Below, piece after piece: positions 45,518 through 57,745 of a stretch of DNA of 64,000 bases (position 1 is its first letter; each line of letters starts with the position of its first letter). The DNA comes from Adineta vaga (taxonomy: Eukaryota > Rotifera): positions 3,782,001-3,846,000 of the forward strand of contig CP075492.1 of NCBI GenBank assembly GCA_021613535.1. The letters run 5' to 3'. The notes beneath the pieces were generated by a model. The model made no database searches. It saw only the letters and a program-made list of their open reading frames with translations, and was not told the DNA's origin. The position numbers and the translations under genes were made by a program.

Positions 45518-46394
45518 TTAATTTAATGAATAATACATACAACTCGATTTACAATGTCGTATGAAATGTTTTGTCTTCTTGTCAATATCAATTTTGCCTA
45601 AACAACTCCAACAAAATCGTTGTCCACAATAATTTCGACCTCCATGATCACACTCTCCTTTTGATTCTGCACATATATGTGTTCCAAACCGACAACAAGT
45701 CATAACATCACAACCTTCATGTTTCATAATGGGAGTACCACATGCTTCATTTGGACATTTTTTCGTGTTCACAAGAACAGTGACATCAGATGCTAAATCA
45801 TCATTTTGAGCTCGTTCTTTATCAAATTCATTACACTCATAGCCTTTATGCCATTCAATAGAATGACGAAAACATAACATTTGACCACAAGCATGACATA
45901 CATAATATCTACAAACAATCAATCAATGAATAAAATATTTACGAGAAAATGTTATCCTTATCTTACCCAAGTAAATCTTTGTGATTAGATACAAGTTGAC
46001 CAGCACCACATCCTTTACTTGATTTACACCATCTGAATTCTTCATCAGCTTCTAAAGCTCGGTGTAATAGCAAGTTATCAACGATTCCAATTAAACGTTT
46101 GTCTAACAGTTGATAATATTCTTCTGGTTCAAATTTAACAGTACATGTGGGCATTGCGCATCGCAATATATAAGATCCTTTTGATTCAATATCAGCAGTG
46201 ATAGATTGTGTTAGACATGCCACACAACCATTCGCTGTATGTTTACAATTCTCAGAAAGATTAACTAATCGACAATCATTTTCCGAACAAATCGAACAAT
46301 GACCTTGTTGTTCGCCGTAAAAACGAGATGTTGATGTATCTTTAGCAACGGTGGAAGATGATTTTTCAGTGTCTTTTTTCTTCGAAATATTCAT
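45518..46394 (-). CDS. RBR (RING-IBR-RING) E3 ubiquitin ligase-like protein
   Basis: Exons 46394-45967 and 45908-45518 join in phase over a 58-bp intron, giving 272 residues. RING1 (HCSICSENDCRL...CKHTANGCVACL) is followed by an IBR (YYVCHACGQMLCFRHSIEWH) and RING2 (CPNEACGTPIMKHEGCDVMTCC...QRFCWSCLG). HEGCDVMTC contains the Cys that forms the ubiquitin thioester in parkin/HOIP-type RBR enzymes. Substrate domains are absent; the Lys/Ser-rich head is short. Together with the OTU gene downstream it forms a writer-eraser pair. Confidence 0.82.
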
Positions 46395-47127
46395 CTTCGA
46401 CTAGAATATAAGATTTAATAATTATCAAAATCTTTTTACCTTTAACTTACCATAGTTGTCTATGTGTTCGTCGTTCTCTACAAAAATGTTTACAAGCAGG
46501 TGAGTTTTATTTCTTTTACTTTTATATACTTGTCTTGTAGACAACAGCACAAGATTGCGAAAAAAAAACTATTGTTAATTATTCTTTTGCAATGGCACAT
46601 GTGCGTTCTTTTTCTTTCTTCCGCTTCAACATAAAACGGTTTTTTCCCAGTCATCGAATCACTTGAATAAGTACATATATATGAAAAGTATTATAGTAAT
46701 ATAATATACTATTGCGCAACGTACAATTTGATTGCTTTACATCAATTAATCGTTCTACTGTACAAATGATAGATACTTATATTTTATGCAAAACAGATCA
46801 CTTTCCAGAAGAAAGATTTTGTCTTGAAATATATAATTATTGATCTATTTTTTTAACATATCAATTTTCAATTTTATTTTCAAGTAATATAATCTCCTAG
46901 GTATAGTCAATATTTATTAAAAACATGTACGGTCTGAACGAATATCAATGATTAATCTAATTACTTTGAAAATTGATATGATTGTTTTATTAATAATTCT
47001 GTTTTTATGAGTATTGAATGATCTATTTAGAGGAGTAGTATATAAAATAAATCACGCCTTTTACTCGTCACTCAATATACACCTGTTCTATTCAAGACGA
47101 AGATTTCTATTTATATGATATTTCATA
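46395..47127. other. divergent promoter region
   Basis: Separates the minus-strand RBR gene from the plus-strand amine oxidase. A TATATAAAATA element at 47039-47049 lies about 80 bp before the amine oxidase ATG. No gene. Confidence 0.45.
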
Positions 47128-48712
47128 ATGAATACACAAATCATATGTATGATGATATGCTATATTGTCGTTTCTGGTCATTTTCAACAACGTCATTCTC
47201 ATGTAAATGATTGTTTATGATCAGAAAAGTGATATTTGTTGTTTATGTATTAATATTGTTTAGATTGATTTAGTAAATGAAGCGAAACATGTGAATAAAA
47301 ATGCAGTTCAAGTATTAATCATCGGTGCTGGAATAGCTGGTCTAGAAGCTGGTCGATTGTTGCAAAAACAAGGTATTCAAACAATGATATTAGAAGCACG
47401 AAATCGATCTGGTGGTCGTGTATGGTCTTATCGTTCTCAATCCGGTCATATGCTTGATATTGGTGCAACTTGGATACATGGAATTGATGGTTCCATTCCC
47501 GATGGCATTCTAACTAATCCTCTCTGGGATCTTACACAGGAAGCGAAACTTTCAACGCGAAAAACACAGGTCTATGATATTCTACAAATCTATCCTGGAA
47601 ATGATACTAATTTTGATGTCAATCAATGGTTCCATCAATACATCGCGTATGTTCGTGAAGAAACACTAATGAATTCGATAAATCTATCACTTGGTTACTA
47701 TGCAGATCGTTTCATTACTCAAATGAAATTTACTAAAAAAGAAGAAAATATTTTTTATAATCATTTACATCATGTTATTGAATGTAATGAAGGAGCAGAA
47801 TTGAATGATATCGGTGCTAAAATTTTCCTTGATTTTACTTCTACATATTACGGTGATGAACATATCTTTCATAAAGATGGTTTTATGTCATTAACAAATT
47901 ATCTCTCGAAAGATATATCCAATATTCAATTCAATGAAATTGTTTCGAAAATAACATATCATAATCAAACTGTTGAAGTAAGAACAAAAGCCGGGCATAT
48001 TTATTATGCTGATTATGTTCTTCTCACCGTTCCATTAGGAATTTTAAAACAGAAACAGATTGAATTCAATCCCGTTTTACCTCAATGGAAATTAGATGCA
48101 ATCGATCGAATTGGATTTAATATCTTTGAAAAAGTTTTTCTTCTATGGGATCAAGCATGGTGGAATGCAAGTAATTTTTATTTCACACGTTTTTCATCGA
48201 ATCCATCTCGAATGGGATATTGGGTTAATGCAAATAAATGGAATGATAAACCAGCACTTATATGTTTTTTCGCAGGAAAAACAACACCACAATTATTATC
48301 GATACAAAATCGAAATGCATTAATAGAAGAACTTCAACATACGTTACAAGAAATGTTTCCTGGCACTACCGTTCCTCGACCAGTGGAAGTTCATGTAACA
48401 AATTGGTATGAAGATCCATTTTCTTATGGATCATATTCATATATTTCAGCAAAACAAAAATATGATGATCCTATTGCTTTAACTGAACCATTGAAAGATC
48501 GATTATTATTTGCTGGTGAAGCAACAACTCTTGGCACTTATGGTTATGCTCATGGTGCATTATTAAGTGCACGAAGAGAAGTTACTCGTCTTCTCTATGA
48601 TTATGATTTATTATCCACAAAAAATCATACAAATTCTCAATCAACAATGATTATATCCGTTCAATTATTGATCATCTTCTCGATGATATCTCTTCGATTT
48701 TGCTTATATTAA
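47128..48712 (+). CDS. secreted/anchored flavin amine oxidase (polyamine-oxidase-like)
   Basis: Exons 47128-47202 and 47264-48712 join in phase over a 61-bp intron, giving 507 residues. Exon 1 encodes a hydrophobic leader (MNTQIICMMICYIVVSG). The FAD-binding Rossmann motif is VLIIGAGIAGLEAG, followed by the EARNRSGGRVW signature, ATWIHG, and the C-terminal FAGEATTLGTYGYAHGAL that closes the flavin site. This is the polyamine/monoamine oxidase family, which oxidises amines using O2 and releases H2O2. The C-terminal hydrophobic segment (MIISVQLLIIFSMISL) suggests a membrane or GPI anchor. Substrate could be spermine/spermidine by family, not proven. Intact. Confidence 0.85.
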
Positions 48713-48855
48713 AAAATAAACATCTTTTTTCTTTAATTAGTTTATTATTCTAACATATTTTATCATCTAATATACGAATTAAAACAAACGTTTGATATGT
48801 CATGACAGAAATATTCATCCTAAAATAAATATGAACAAATACAGTCACGAATTTT

Positions 48856-51800
48856 TCAATATCTCTCTGAATTAAATAGCATACCTAATAATTCCGAATC
48901 AGTTCGAGTCCGTTTCGGCATTTCAATTTCATCACCACCAATTTTCTTGATTCCATTCATTAAACATTCGAAATATTCAAACATATCATCTTGCTAAAAA
49001 AAACACGAAAAACATATTGATTGAGAATATTTTTCATTTGGCGAATATCATTTACTTGATTTTGTATTGCGCGCACGCGATTTTCGAGTGTTTTGATTTT
49101 GGTTATAACAATTTCTTGTGGAGAATATCTAAAGAGAAAGATCAAATTGATGATAAAATACAAAACATACATACATTCGTTCTTCATCGAAATCTGTTGG
49201 AAAATCCATTTGTTTTCGATCGATTTTTGAAAAAAAGTAATAAACTTCATTTCCTACTGCATCTTCAATTGCTTCTATATTTCTTGTCATTCTTGCATCG
49301 GTTACAATTCCTTAACAAAAGAATATATCGATCATATCAAAAAATTCATGTTTGTTCTTTCTTTACGAAATTTTGCTTTATTTTTATGTTGAATATATTT
49401 CTCATGAAACCAATGAATATCGAAATAATGTGAACAAAAATAAAGTATCACACGCCATATATGTGAAAATATAATCAATGGTGGTGGAAGTGTTGGACGT
49501 GTTAAATGATAACAAACTAGAGAATAATGTTGAAATTTCCATATACAATCTGTATCAGCTTGAAGTCGATCAAATGTATTACTAAAACACAAAATCATAT
49601 TGTGAAATGAGTCTGAATAGGAAAACTATACTTACCTAAACATAGCAATAAGTAAGTTAATCAAAAGAACACTACTCATAGTCATATATGCAATTAAAAG
49701 AATGAAAACTACATAACCACTAATATCATAATCTCCTTAGAAAAAAAACAATTCAGATAAGATTTTTCCTTAATTCTATGATTTTTCCCTTTTACTTTCA
49801 ATTTCATCAAGTACTGTTAATTCTCCAAAGATTTCCCAATAAGCCATATTTAATATACTTCGTGGCATATGCCAAGAAAATTTTTCAACACCATACATTA
49901 AACTATATGCTGGAACAGCAAATGCTAAGATAAATACTGTTAACATAATCATATAAAACTTCAAATCATGAACCTTATGATTAAAATACATGATAAAAAT
50001 GACGAAAATGTTCATTTCTGAACTTACCATTTCTCCAATCATGACAAGTTTTGGTCCGAGTTTTTTCACTGCTGAGAAGATATCTAATGTTCGTATATAC
50101 CAAATGGATAAATCAATTGCGAAAATAATTCTTGCCGCACAAAAACAATGATCCAATGGATAAAATCGAAGGAATAATGCAATGAAAAATAGAATGACTG
50201 ATAAAACATCTAATTTATTCCAAAAGATAGATAAATATCCGACGATTTTTCCACGAATTGTTTTCAATTCCATTCCTATAATTTGTCGGATTTCTTCGAA
50301 AAATAATGTTATCATCCAAAAGATTAAAATCAATTCCGTTGTCGATGGACGTGACCGCTTTTGAAGACTATATCGCTCAGATTCACTGGTATTTGTCCTA
50401 TTACAAAGTAAATATACTTCTTCAACTAATTCATACTTTTGTTAAAATACACGTACGAATTTGCATAACGTATATCTTCAAGTCCAATAATACATGTATT
50501 TGATTTGAAATCATATAATGGAAAAAAATCACATAAGATGACATAGGAGAATAACATTAGAAACAAAATATGCGAATACTAAAATGAAATCTTTGTTTAA
50601 TAAACGTTTTTTTTTAATGAAAAATCAATCATTCTTACCAAATTATAAAGGAAATTTACGTATGGAGCATCGATAAACTTGGATACATTGCTACAATATT
50701 GATTAAAACTAGATTTAATTCTAAAGAACGAACAATTCACAGTTATACCATCAAATATCTGAATATACTTTATTGATGTAGCAACTGAATATGTATCGGT
50801 AAATTCTTGTTCTTCATTCGGTTCATCTTCCATTAATTTGCATTGAACATTATCTTTTGATCTAAACAAATTCTCGTTCGAATACAATTTAATTTTTCAG
50901 TCAAATTCACATTACTTATCAACCATATAGGCTAATCTTGATACATCATGTCGAATAAAACTTGATGTATTCACAGAATCCTATTTAAAAACAAAACAGA
51001 TTGATATTTCATCGATATACTTCATTGGAAATCGTACTTTATTAAAACGAATCTTATCATTGATTTCCACCATTTCACTATGATAAGGAAGAAATCCGCT
51101 ATACCAAAGCATCAATGTTGAAAATATGATATTCAGATGTCCTACACGATGATCAATATAACCATACCAAATACTACTGAGAACATTCTGTACTGCTCGT
51201 TGTGCTATGAATAATTTCGCTTCTGCCATAACAGCTAAATGTAACCATGTAACATTTCCAAATTGTGGAATTTCACGTATAATAGCTTTTGTACATTCGG
51301 ATGGATGAAGACGATAGAATTTATCGAGAATTTGTACTGCTAAACTTTCGAATTGATTGGCCCATTCATTGTATCGTAGATCTTTTTCTTTTCGTGCTTT
51401 ACTTTTATAGAGTAACGTTGCAGTTAGAGCCGCGCCTTTAATACAAATATTTATTTTTAACATTCATCTAACAATTCATCTACTTACAAACTTTATTTTT
51501 TCCTCGAGCCCAAAAAAGTAACGCTAATTCTTGTTTGCCTGTTAATACTGACCAAAGAAACAGTTCTTTTTCCACATCAATTGTATTGATTTCATGTCCA
51601 TTTGATTCCCTGTTATTACTACTAGGTCGATCTATTGTTTCTGTGAATGAAATTTCATGAGGAGAAAACATCGCATCAACTTCGAAGAAATCTCCGATCA
51701 ATGGTTGAATAATATCTTTATAAATTGTTCGTAAAGGATCATCGAAATTATGTTTAAAAAGATAATTCTAAAACATTCTTACAGATTTATTTCATTCATA

Positions 51801-53775
51801 GAAGTATAATTACCTCATTTTGATAAAGACTTAAAAGTTTATTTGGATTTTGAAATGAATCATTCATAATAAAATCATGATCAAGAAATAGTTGAACAAA
51901 AGATGATTGATTTCTTGCCAATGCTTTATAAAACAATTCATTCAAATCAATTTTCTAAAACGAAATTTCAATTGATAAAATCTTATATTTTCAACTTACC
52001 ATCCAATCGCGATCTGTTTTCATAATAAAACTTTTAACAATATCAACTCGATTCCATTCTAAAGCTAAATTCAACTGTTCTAATTTTTGTTCGACATTCG
52101 CTTCGTTCGAATTTGTTGCTAAAGTTTTTTTTTCCTGATAACAATCAACATTTCAAAGAAATTATTTCTTTACCATTTAATAGCGCTTGTAAAATTGCTA
52201 AATCAACATCTCGTTCTACATGATTATGCGCTTTGAAATCAATAAAATTCAAAAATATCATTCGACTATCAATGCATTCATAAATCAATTGAAAATAATC
52301 TAATTCTTCATCCAAATCGCCCAATAAATGTAAATTATATTCATCATAAACTGTTTGTAATCGTGCACGAAGTTTTCCCTTTATTTCTTCATTTCGTTCA
52401 GATATCAATAATGGATTTAGACTAAACAAAAACACATTTTCTTTGATCTCGAAAATTTTCAAGTTCACTAACTTTGCATCATTCAATGTTCGTGGTCTTG
52501 GCCGATGTTCATTATATAAATGATAACATTTAGCAAATAAATCACAACAACCACCTGTACCTTTCAAAAGAACAACTGGAATTTTGTTTTTCATCACACT
52601 TTCATGAACTGAAAGAAGACAAGTGAGTTTACAAATGATTTGAAAATTCAAACCTTTTTTTATTGTTTCACGTCCACCATCAATTACAAGAAGAACAACC
52701 GGAACACTATCTAATTAACAAAAACAAGAATTGAAATAGAGTCTTTATAATCTAAAACCTATTTGTGAGTGAGATGATGTTGATTTCTCTTCACTTTGAC
52801 TTTTTTCGGAATTGTTTTGTTGAACATTTTGAAAATTAAATGCTTCACTGGAAATGGATTTTTCAAATTGTGTACGAAATTCTGTTTCTCCACCATATTG
52901 ATATTTCGTTCCATCATCAATAAAGATAAACTGTGTATGATTGGGTTCAAGTGGTGTTTCATTATTTTCATTACTAAGTGATTTAGCATAAATTACATTT
53001 GTTCCATGAACATCCAATTGTTCAACACCAGAAATACAACCCCATGGTGCAATTCCCTTTTATTTGCATTTCGAAGTTTTAACAAAAATATTCTAAAGAA
53101 AAAACTTACAATTAAATGAATTGGTCGTGATGGATCAGGATTTGTTCGAATTATTTCACCAATTAATTTCGTTATACTTGTATTAACACCACCTGTGATA
53201 ATCCAAACATCTTTAAGGGAAGAAAAAGCGAGAATTAAATAGAAGAATTCTTCAATAAAGTCTTTACCCGTAGTTTTTGCTACTTTGAGAAGACCTTGAC
53301 GAAAGATTCGAAATAATTTCGATTTCATATTGTACTCTCTTGCACTTCCCGTCACAGATATAACTAAGGATGGACGCTGAACGAATCAACATATTTATTC
53401 GATATAAAAAGTCGAAATCATTTACTTTATTATCACATCTTCGAACAAGTAATTGTTTTACATATCCCGGTGATGCATTTGAAGGTACTCGAATAAAATT
53501 CGCTTGATTAGATTGATTTCGGCCGACTAAAATTCAAAATTTCAATTACTAAATCTCAAATTAAATTAATTTCAACTTACAAATAATTGTTCCATATGAT
53601 TGAATACCAAGTGTATTAATCAACTAAATTATATTTCAACGAATATTTCAAGATTAAATCAATCCTATTGTCTTACATAATTACTATCTTTTCGATTATC
53701 ACGTGCGGATAATGTTGTTGAAATATCCACTAAATGATCGGTCATTAAGTTTGAATTACTTGACGTATTTTTCAT
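48856..53775 (-). CDS. TRPM-like cation channel, copy 2 (many exons)
   Basis: A paralogue of the channel at 30.6-35.6 kb, same strand and exon plan. Start ATG at 53775 (MKNTSSNSNL), probable stop TGA at 48858-48856. The LSDAT-type segment is VVLLKGTGGCCDLFAKCYHLYN. The transmembrane part (50333-49680) has FCAARIIFAIDLSIWYIRTLD and the pore region SWHMPRSI...YWEIFGELTVLDEIE. The TRP box is NTFDRLQADTDCIWKFQHY with LPPPLIIFSH. A C-terminal coiled-coil-like end (NGIKKIGGDEIEMP) matches copy 1. The loop after S1 is more diverged and split by an extra intron near 50400. No kinase or NUDT9-H domain. Some exon ends are unresolved. Confidence 0.78.
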
Positions 53776-54256
53776 TTTTGTTCATTCAATACATCGATGT
53801 TTACAATCCCTAGATAATATGAAAGATAATAAAAGAAAATGATGGCATGATACACAATCGACGTGCACTCACATACCATGTCTTATCTAATTACGTCTGT
53901 TGTTTTTTTCTTCTTCTTAATTCTAGAAAGAATTGAAGAGAAAAAAAGAAATTTATCACAATTTATTGATAGATAGTCTAAAGACATTCTTAACTTTTCG
54001 AAATGGATTTGACTCTTCTCGATCTAATCATTTTTTTTTTCATGAAATAAACTCAAGCATTCACCTTGTACTACATTCTATAAAGAGAATTCGGACTTGT
54101 ATACAAAAAAAAAGAACGATCATCGAAAACTGTACATGTGATACAATGTGTACATTCTGAGAAACATTTTTTCTCTTTTTTTACGCTTATTTATATCCGA
54201 AGATAAAGTGAGTACTATTTCAAAAGATTTTCTTCACATTGATTAACATTATCATA
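53776..54256. other. intergenic between divergent genes
   Basis: Holds the promoters of TRPM copy 2 and of the secreted protein at 54257. The frame 53933-54160 has no features. Confidence 0.4.
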
Positions 54257-54903
54257 ATGCACAAACAACTTATCCTCCTTTTTCTTACATTGATCTGGCT
54301 TGTTAATGGTCGTGATCGTGAGCGATACGATGATGATCAAGATCGATCTAATCGTGGTCGTAGCCGATATAGTAATGATCCGGATCGATCTAATCGTGGT
54401 CGCCATAGATATAATAGTAATCATGATCAATTTTATAATTGTCAACGATATGAAAATAAAATTTATCAATTAAAGATTACACTTCCTGGTAAAGAACCGT
54501 TTTATGCAGGATTAAGATTGCAAAGCTATGGAACATTTGATGAATTATTTAGTATTGCTGGTGGAAATAATACCGATGAACTTGGCATAAGTTTTGCTTT
54601 AAGTAACCGTGTTGGTTATTATAAATGTTTAGCTGATGATCGCAGCAAGCAACTGGATATGGTTATCTTTATAAAACAAACGATGTTCAATTTTTAAAAG
54701 ATAATGGTGCTGTTGTTATGCATGATTATCTTTTCAAATTCTCCGATCATGGTCGACGTCTTACTGGTAAAGTCAAATTTGCTGTTTTTAAAAATGGTGA
54801 AAATCCATTTACAACAAAGGATAAACCAGAACTTGAAGGTGAATTAGGAGAAGTTGAAGGTGAAATATTAAAATTCAAACGACGTTTTTCATTAAGTCTT
54901 TAA
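54257..54903 (+). CDS. secreted Arg/Asp-rich-headed protein, apparent frameshift
   Basis: ATG 54257 opens a signal peptide (MHKQLILLFLTLIWLVNG), then a low-complexity Arg/Asp/Ser head with three similar units (DRSNRGRSRYSNDP type), then a folded part (KITLPGKEPFYAGLRLQSYGTFDELFSIAGG). The frame changes by -1 near 54640 (after CLADD), continuing as YGYLYKTNDVQFL...MHDYLFKFSDHGRRLTGKVKFAVFK to a stop at 54903. No intron fits, so one base appears lost. Total about 215 residues. I do not recognise the folded domain. Confidence 0.55.
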
Positions 54904-55223
54904 TAGTATTCAATTATGAATACATCACTTTATTCACCATTTTTTATACTTAATCATATTGCATGAAATTTCATTTCACATATATAAAAATAAAATTCTT
55001 GAGATTTATATACTGTGCAAATCATCAATGAGTTGCACTTTCTGTCGGACTTGAAAAGACTTGTTTTTATTGTAAAAACAAAATCCATAGCAATCATTTT
55101 TTTCCAGTTCTGTTTGATAATGTACATGTGCGTTTTTCTTCCTTGCATTAAAATCATACTGAATGCATTCTTCTGCGATGATTTTCGAAAAACAAATCAG
55201 TAGTGGACGTAATTCGATAGAAA
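54904..55223. other. intergenic
   Basis: AT-rich spacer; small frames on both strands have no features. Confidence 0.4.
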
Positions 55224-55935
55224 ATGACATCAATTACTGAAGATTATTATGATATTCTTGGAGTTAGTCGAACAGCAACGGATGAAGAAATCAAACGTGC
55301 TTATCGAAAATTGGCATTACAGCTCCGTAAGAGAATTCTTCATAGTTTCGCTCTTCGAAAATGAAAAATATTATTTAGATCCCGATAAAAATTCCGATCC
55401 TCATGCAACGGCTCAATTTCAAGCTGTTTCAAAAGCTTATAAAGTTCTAAGTAATCCAAATTCACGAAGAACTTATGATCTTTTAGGTTCACAAGGTTAG
55501 ATAGTCTTTATCACATTGATTTTCTATTAACCATTCGTTTTTATCCATTCATATAGCTGCAGACATCGCTAATCAATATGATGGTAATATATCTTCGTAA
55601 AAGATTGATTCATTTATTTCTATCATATGAATATTTTTAGAATATCCTCAAACATTTACTAAATTATCAACATGTTCAAAAGTTACATTAGTCATAGCCT
55701 TTCTCCTTACAGGTTGTTGTTTTGGTTGCGGATGTTGTTGCTGTTGTTGTTGTTTTTGTTTTTGTAATTTTTGCTGCAAAAACTGTTGTGGAAAATATGA
55801 AAAACCTACTGTTCCTACTGAAGCTGTAAGTTTTGATTTGTATTTTAAGAAATTATTCATTCAAAAAATCTTTAGGAAACAGACTCAATTCATCAACAAC
55901 CAACAGATTCTGGTCATAATTCGGATAAATATTAG
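55224..55935 (+). CDS. Dnajc5: cysteine string protein (DNAJC5 type)
   Basis: Five exons join in phase: 55224-55326, 55379-55495, 55557-55583, 55641-55825 and 55876-55935, giving 163 residues. The J domain starts [26 protein letters not shown] and keeps the Hsp70-activating HPD tripeptide, which is split by intron 1. Exon 4 encodes the hallmark string of about 15 Cys among 24 residues ([14 protein letters not shown] onwards, then [11 protein letters not shown]), normally palmitoylated to hold the protein on synaptic vesicles. The acidic tail ends in HNSDKY. The family acts with Hsc70 in keeping SNARE proteins folded during exocytosis. The protein is shorter than vertebrate CSP (about 198). 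Highly confident assignment. Confidence 0.9.
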
Positions 55936-55959
55936 TTCATTTACTGTGTTTCATTTTAT

Positions 55960-56681
55960 AACAATCGAATAAACTCGAACGATGTTGTGAATCATTGATC
56001 TTCTTATTAAAATGAATGAACGACGATGAAGTTTTGTACATTTCTAAATACAATAACAACTGATCCAATTGCAGCTGTATATGTAATAAATAAATAAAGA
56101 ATTGAATATAACGGCCATGGTATAGGAAATAAAGGATTAATCTGTGCAGAGATAACATACAGTAGACCACCAAGATCAAAAATACGTTAACATCCCTTCG
56201 AGTTTGTATTATATTCGCATGTTTTCAATCAATAAGACTCGTTTGTCGAATATATAAAATGATATACTCATCATTGGAAATACAAACATAATTGAAAAAG
56301 TTAAACATGACATGAGATTAATCTTCGTGTTCATAAGTGATAGGTGAAATGAATAGATAACTATAACAAGTAGTCCGCTAATTATCGAACTGAGAAGAAC
56401 TAGTAGATAATTGTGACATCAAATGTTCAGAAAGAAGCAAGAATTTTACAAGATAACGTATTTCTATATTCTCCATTAAAGAAAATCTTTGGTTGATTAA
56501 ATATTAGAAATAGAATACAAAAACTAATTCTATAAATTAGTAGACTAATAGAAGAATTATATATTAAAAGATTAATAATAGTTCGTGTTTTAAAATAAAT
56601 ATAACGTACAAGGAAAACAATACTTAATAATGAAAATATAATGGTCATCAAATATAGTAATAATACATACCTACGAGTCAA
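55960..56681 (-). pseudogene. dead 7TM-receptor-like gene
   Basis: Pieces of a seven-helix protein appear in order but in different frames: TM1-2 (RRYVLLLYLMTIIFSLLSIVFL...NLLIYNSSISLL) from 56681, TM4-5-like (LVLLSSISGLLVIVIYSF...TFSIMFVFPMMSISFYIFD) near 56390-56215, and TM6-7-like (VISAQINPLFPIPWPLYSIL...YTAAIGSVVIVFRNV) near 56180-56040. Stops and frame changes separate them and no splice sites rescue the gene. NPLFPIPWPLYS resembles a conserved region in a bdelloid 7TM family. Confidence 0.6.
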
Positions 56682-56689
56682 TTCTGCTC

Positions 56690-57745
56690 ATATCAGCGAA
56701 TAAAAAGGATTATGGGTCTTATTCTTATTATCTTTTGCCAGAAACAGTAATATCATGGTAGAAAAATGAACTCAATTTGCTCTGATGAAAAATGGCTGGC
56801 TCATAGAAATTAGATTAATATCTTGAAAATATTTAATTAAAAAACAGATCTTTCATAAGTCAAAACAAGATGAAAGTTTGCTCGAGTAAGATTTATTGAC
56901 AATCTTTACATAACATTTCATTTCACTTATCAAGGTAATATAGTATGAAAGTACCTTATTCAAAAATAAGAAAAGCCGTGAAATTAAATCGTAGTTGTCA
57001 TTATACTGTATTGTTTCTACGCATCATATGCACTCACTTTCAAAATAATGTAGAAGACGCGTCGATTTCCCTAAGAACCTTTATATCTATGTTAGAGTTA
57101 TACTTTCTTTTTTTTTTAAGAAAAGGCGAATGGAAAGAGAATTTTTTGAAGAAAAGCATCAAGCAGTAGTATATTTAATCTGATATATATGCTTTTCGAT
57201 TTGAATGATTTTTTAAGGCCAAAAGAATTTAGTTCTTTAATAAAAAGTTTAAAAATAAATTTCGATGTCTTAAATCTTCGGACTATTTCCTATAAAGTTA
57301 TAAAAAATACGCTTTAAGTACAAAATGTTCTATTTTCTGATAGCTTTATTGAAGATATACGCATTTGAAATTCACGTCTAATATTGCATCTTTATTTAAT
57401 TCATATCCTCTGTAGAGTAAATATTAAAGTTTTAGAATCACATCAAACTGACGTCAGTTGATGATTTTATCTTTCATTATAAATGTAAGAGAGTAAATTC
57501 AACATAACGTGACGTATTTCCGTTTTACTTGTTTAGCCGTATAAAGAAGTTCAGTTTTTAGAAAATCGGATAGTATATAAAAGGTAATGTCTCGGGCACT
57601 ATGCATATTAGATTTTCAAACGTAAGCAAACGATAAAGTTCACTGAGAAGAAAGATAATTACAATCTGAAACTGACACGGCACTCAAAAATTCTCTCTAA
57701 ACACTTCTATATAAATTATCTACATTATATTTCAGAATCAACTAT
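56690..57745. other. intergenic
   Basis: AT-rich. A perfect CRE palindrome (TGACGTCA) lies at 57449-57456, about 290 bp before the next receptor's start, and a TATATAAAAG element at about 57572-57582. No gene; frame 56945-57169 is unsupported. Confidence 0.45.

Noticed and set aside
54215-54469. Minus-strand frame rich in Ile and Thr
   Set aside because: It is the antisense shadow of the Arg/Asp/Ser-rich head of the secreted protein at 54257.
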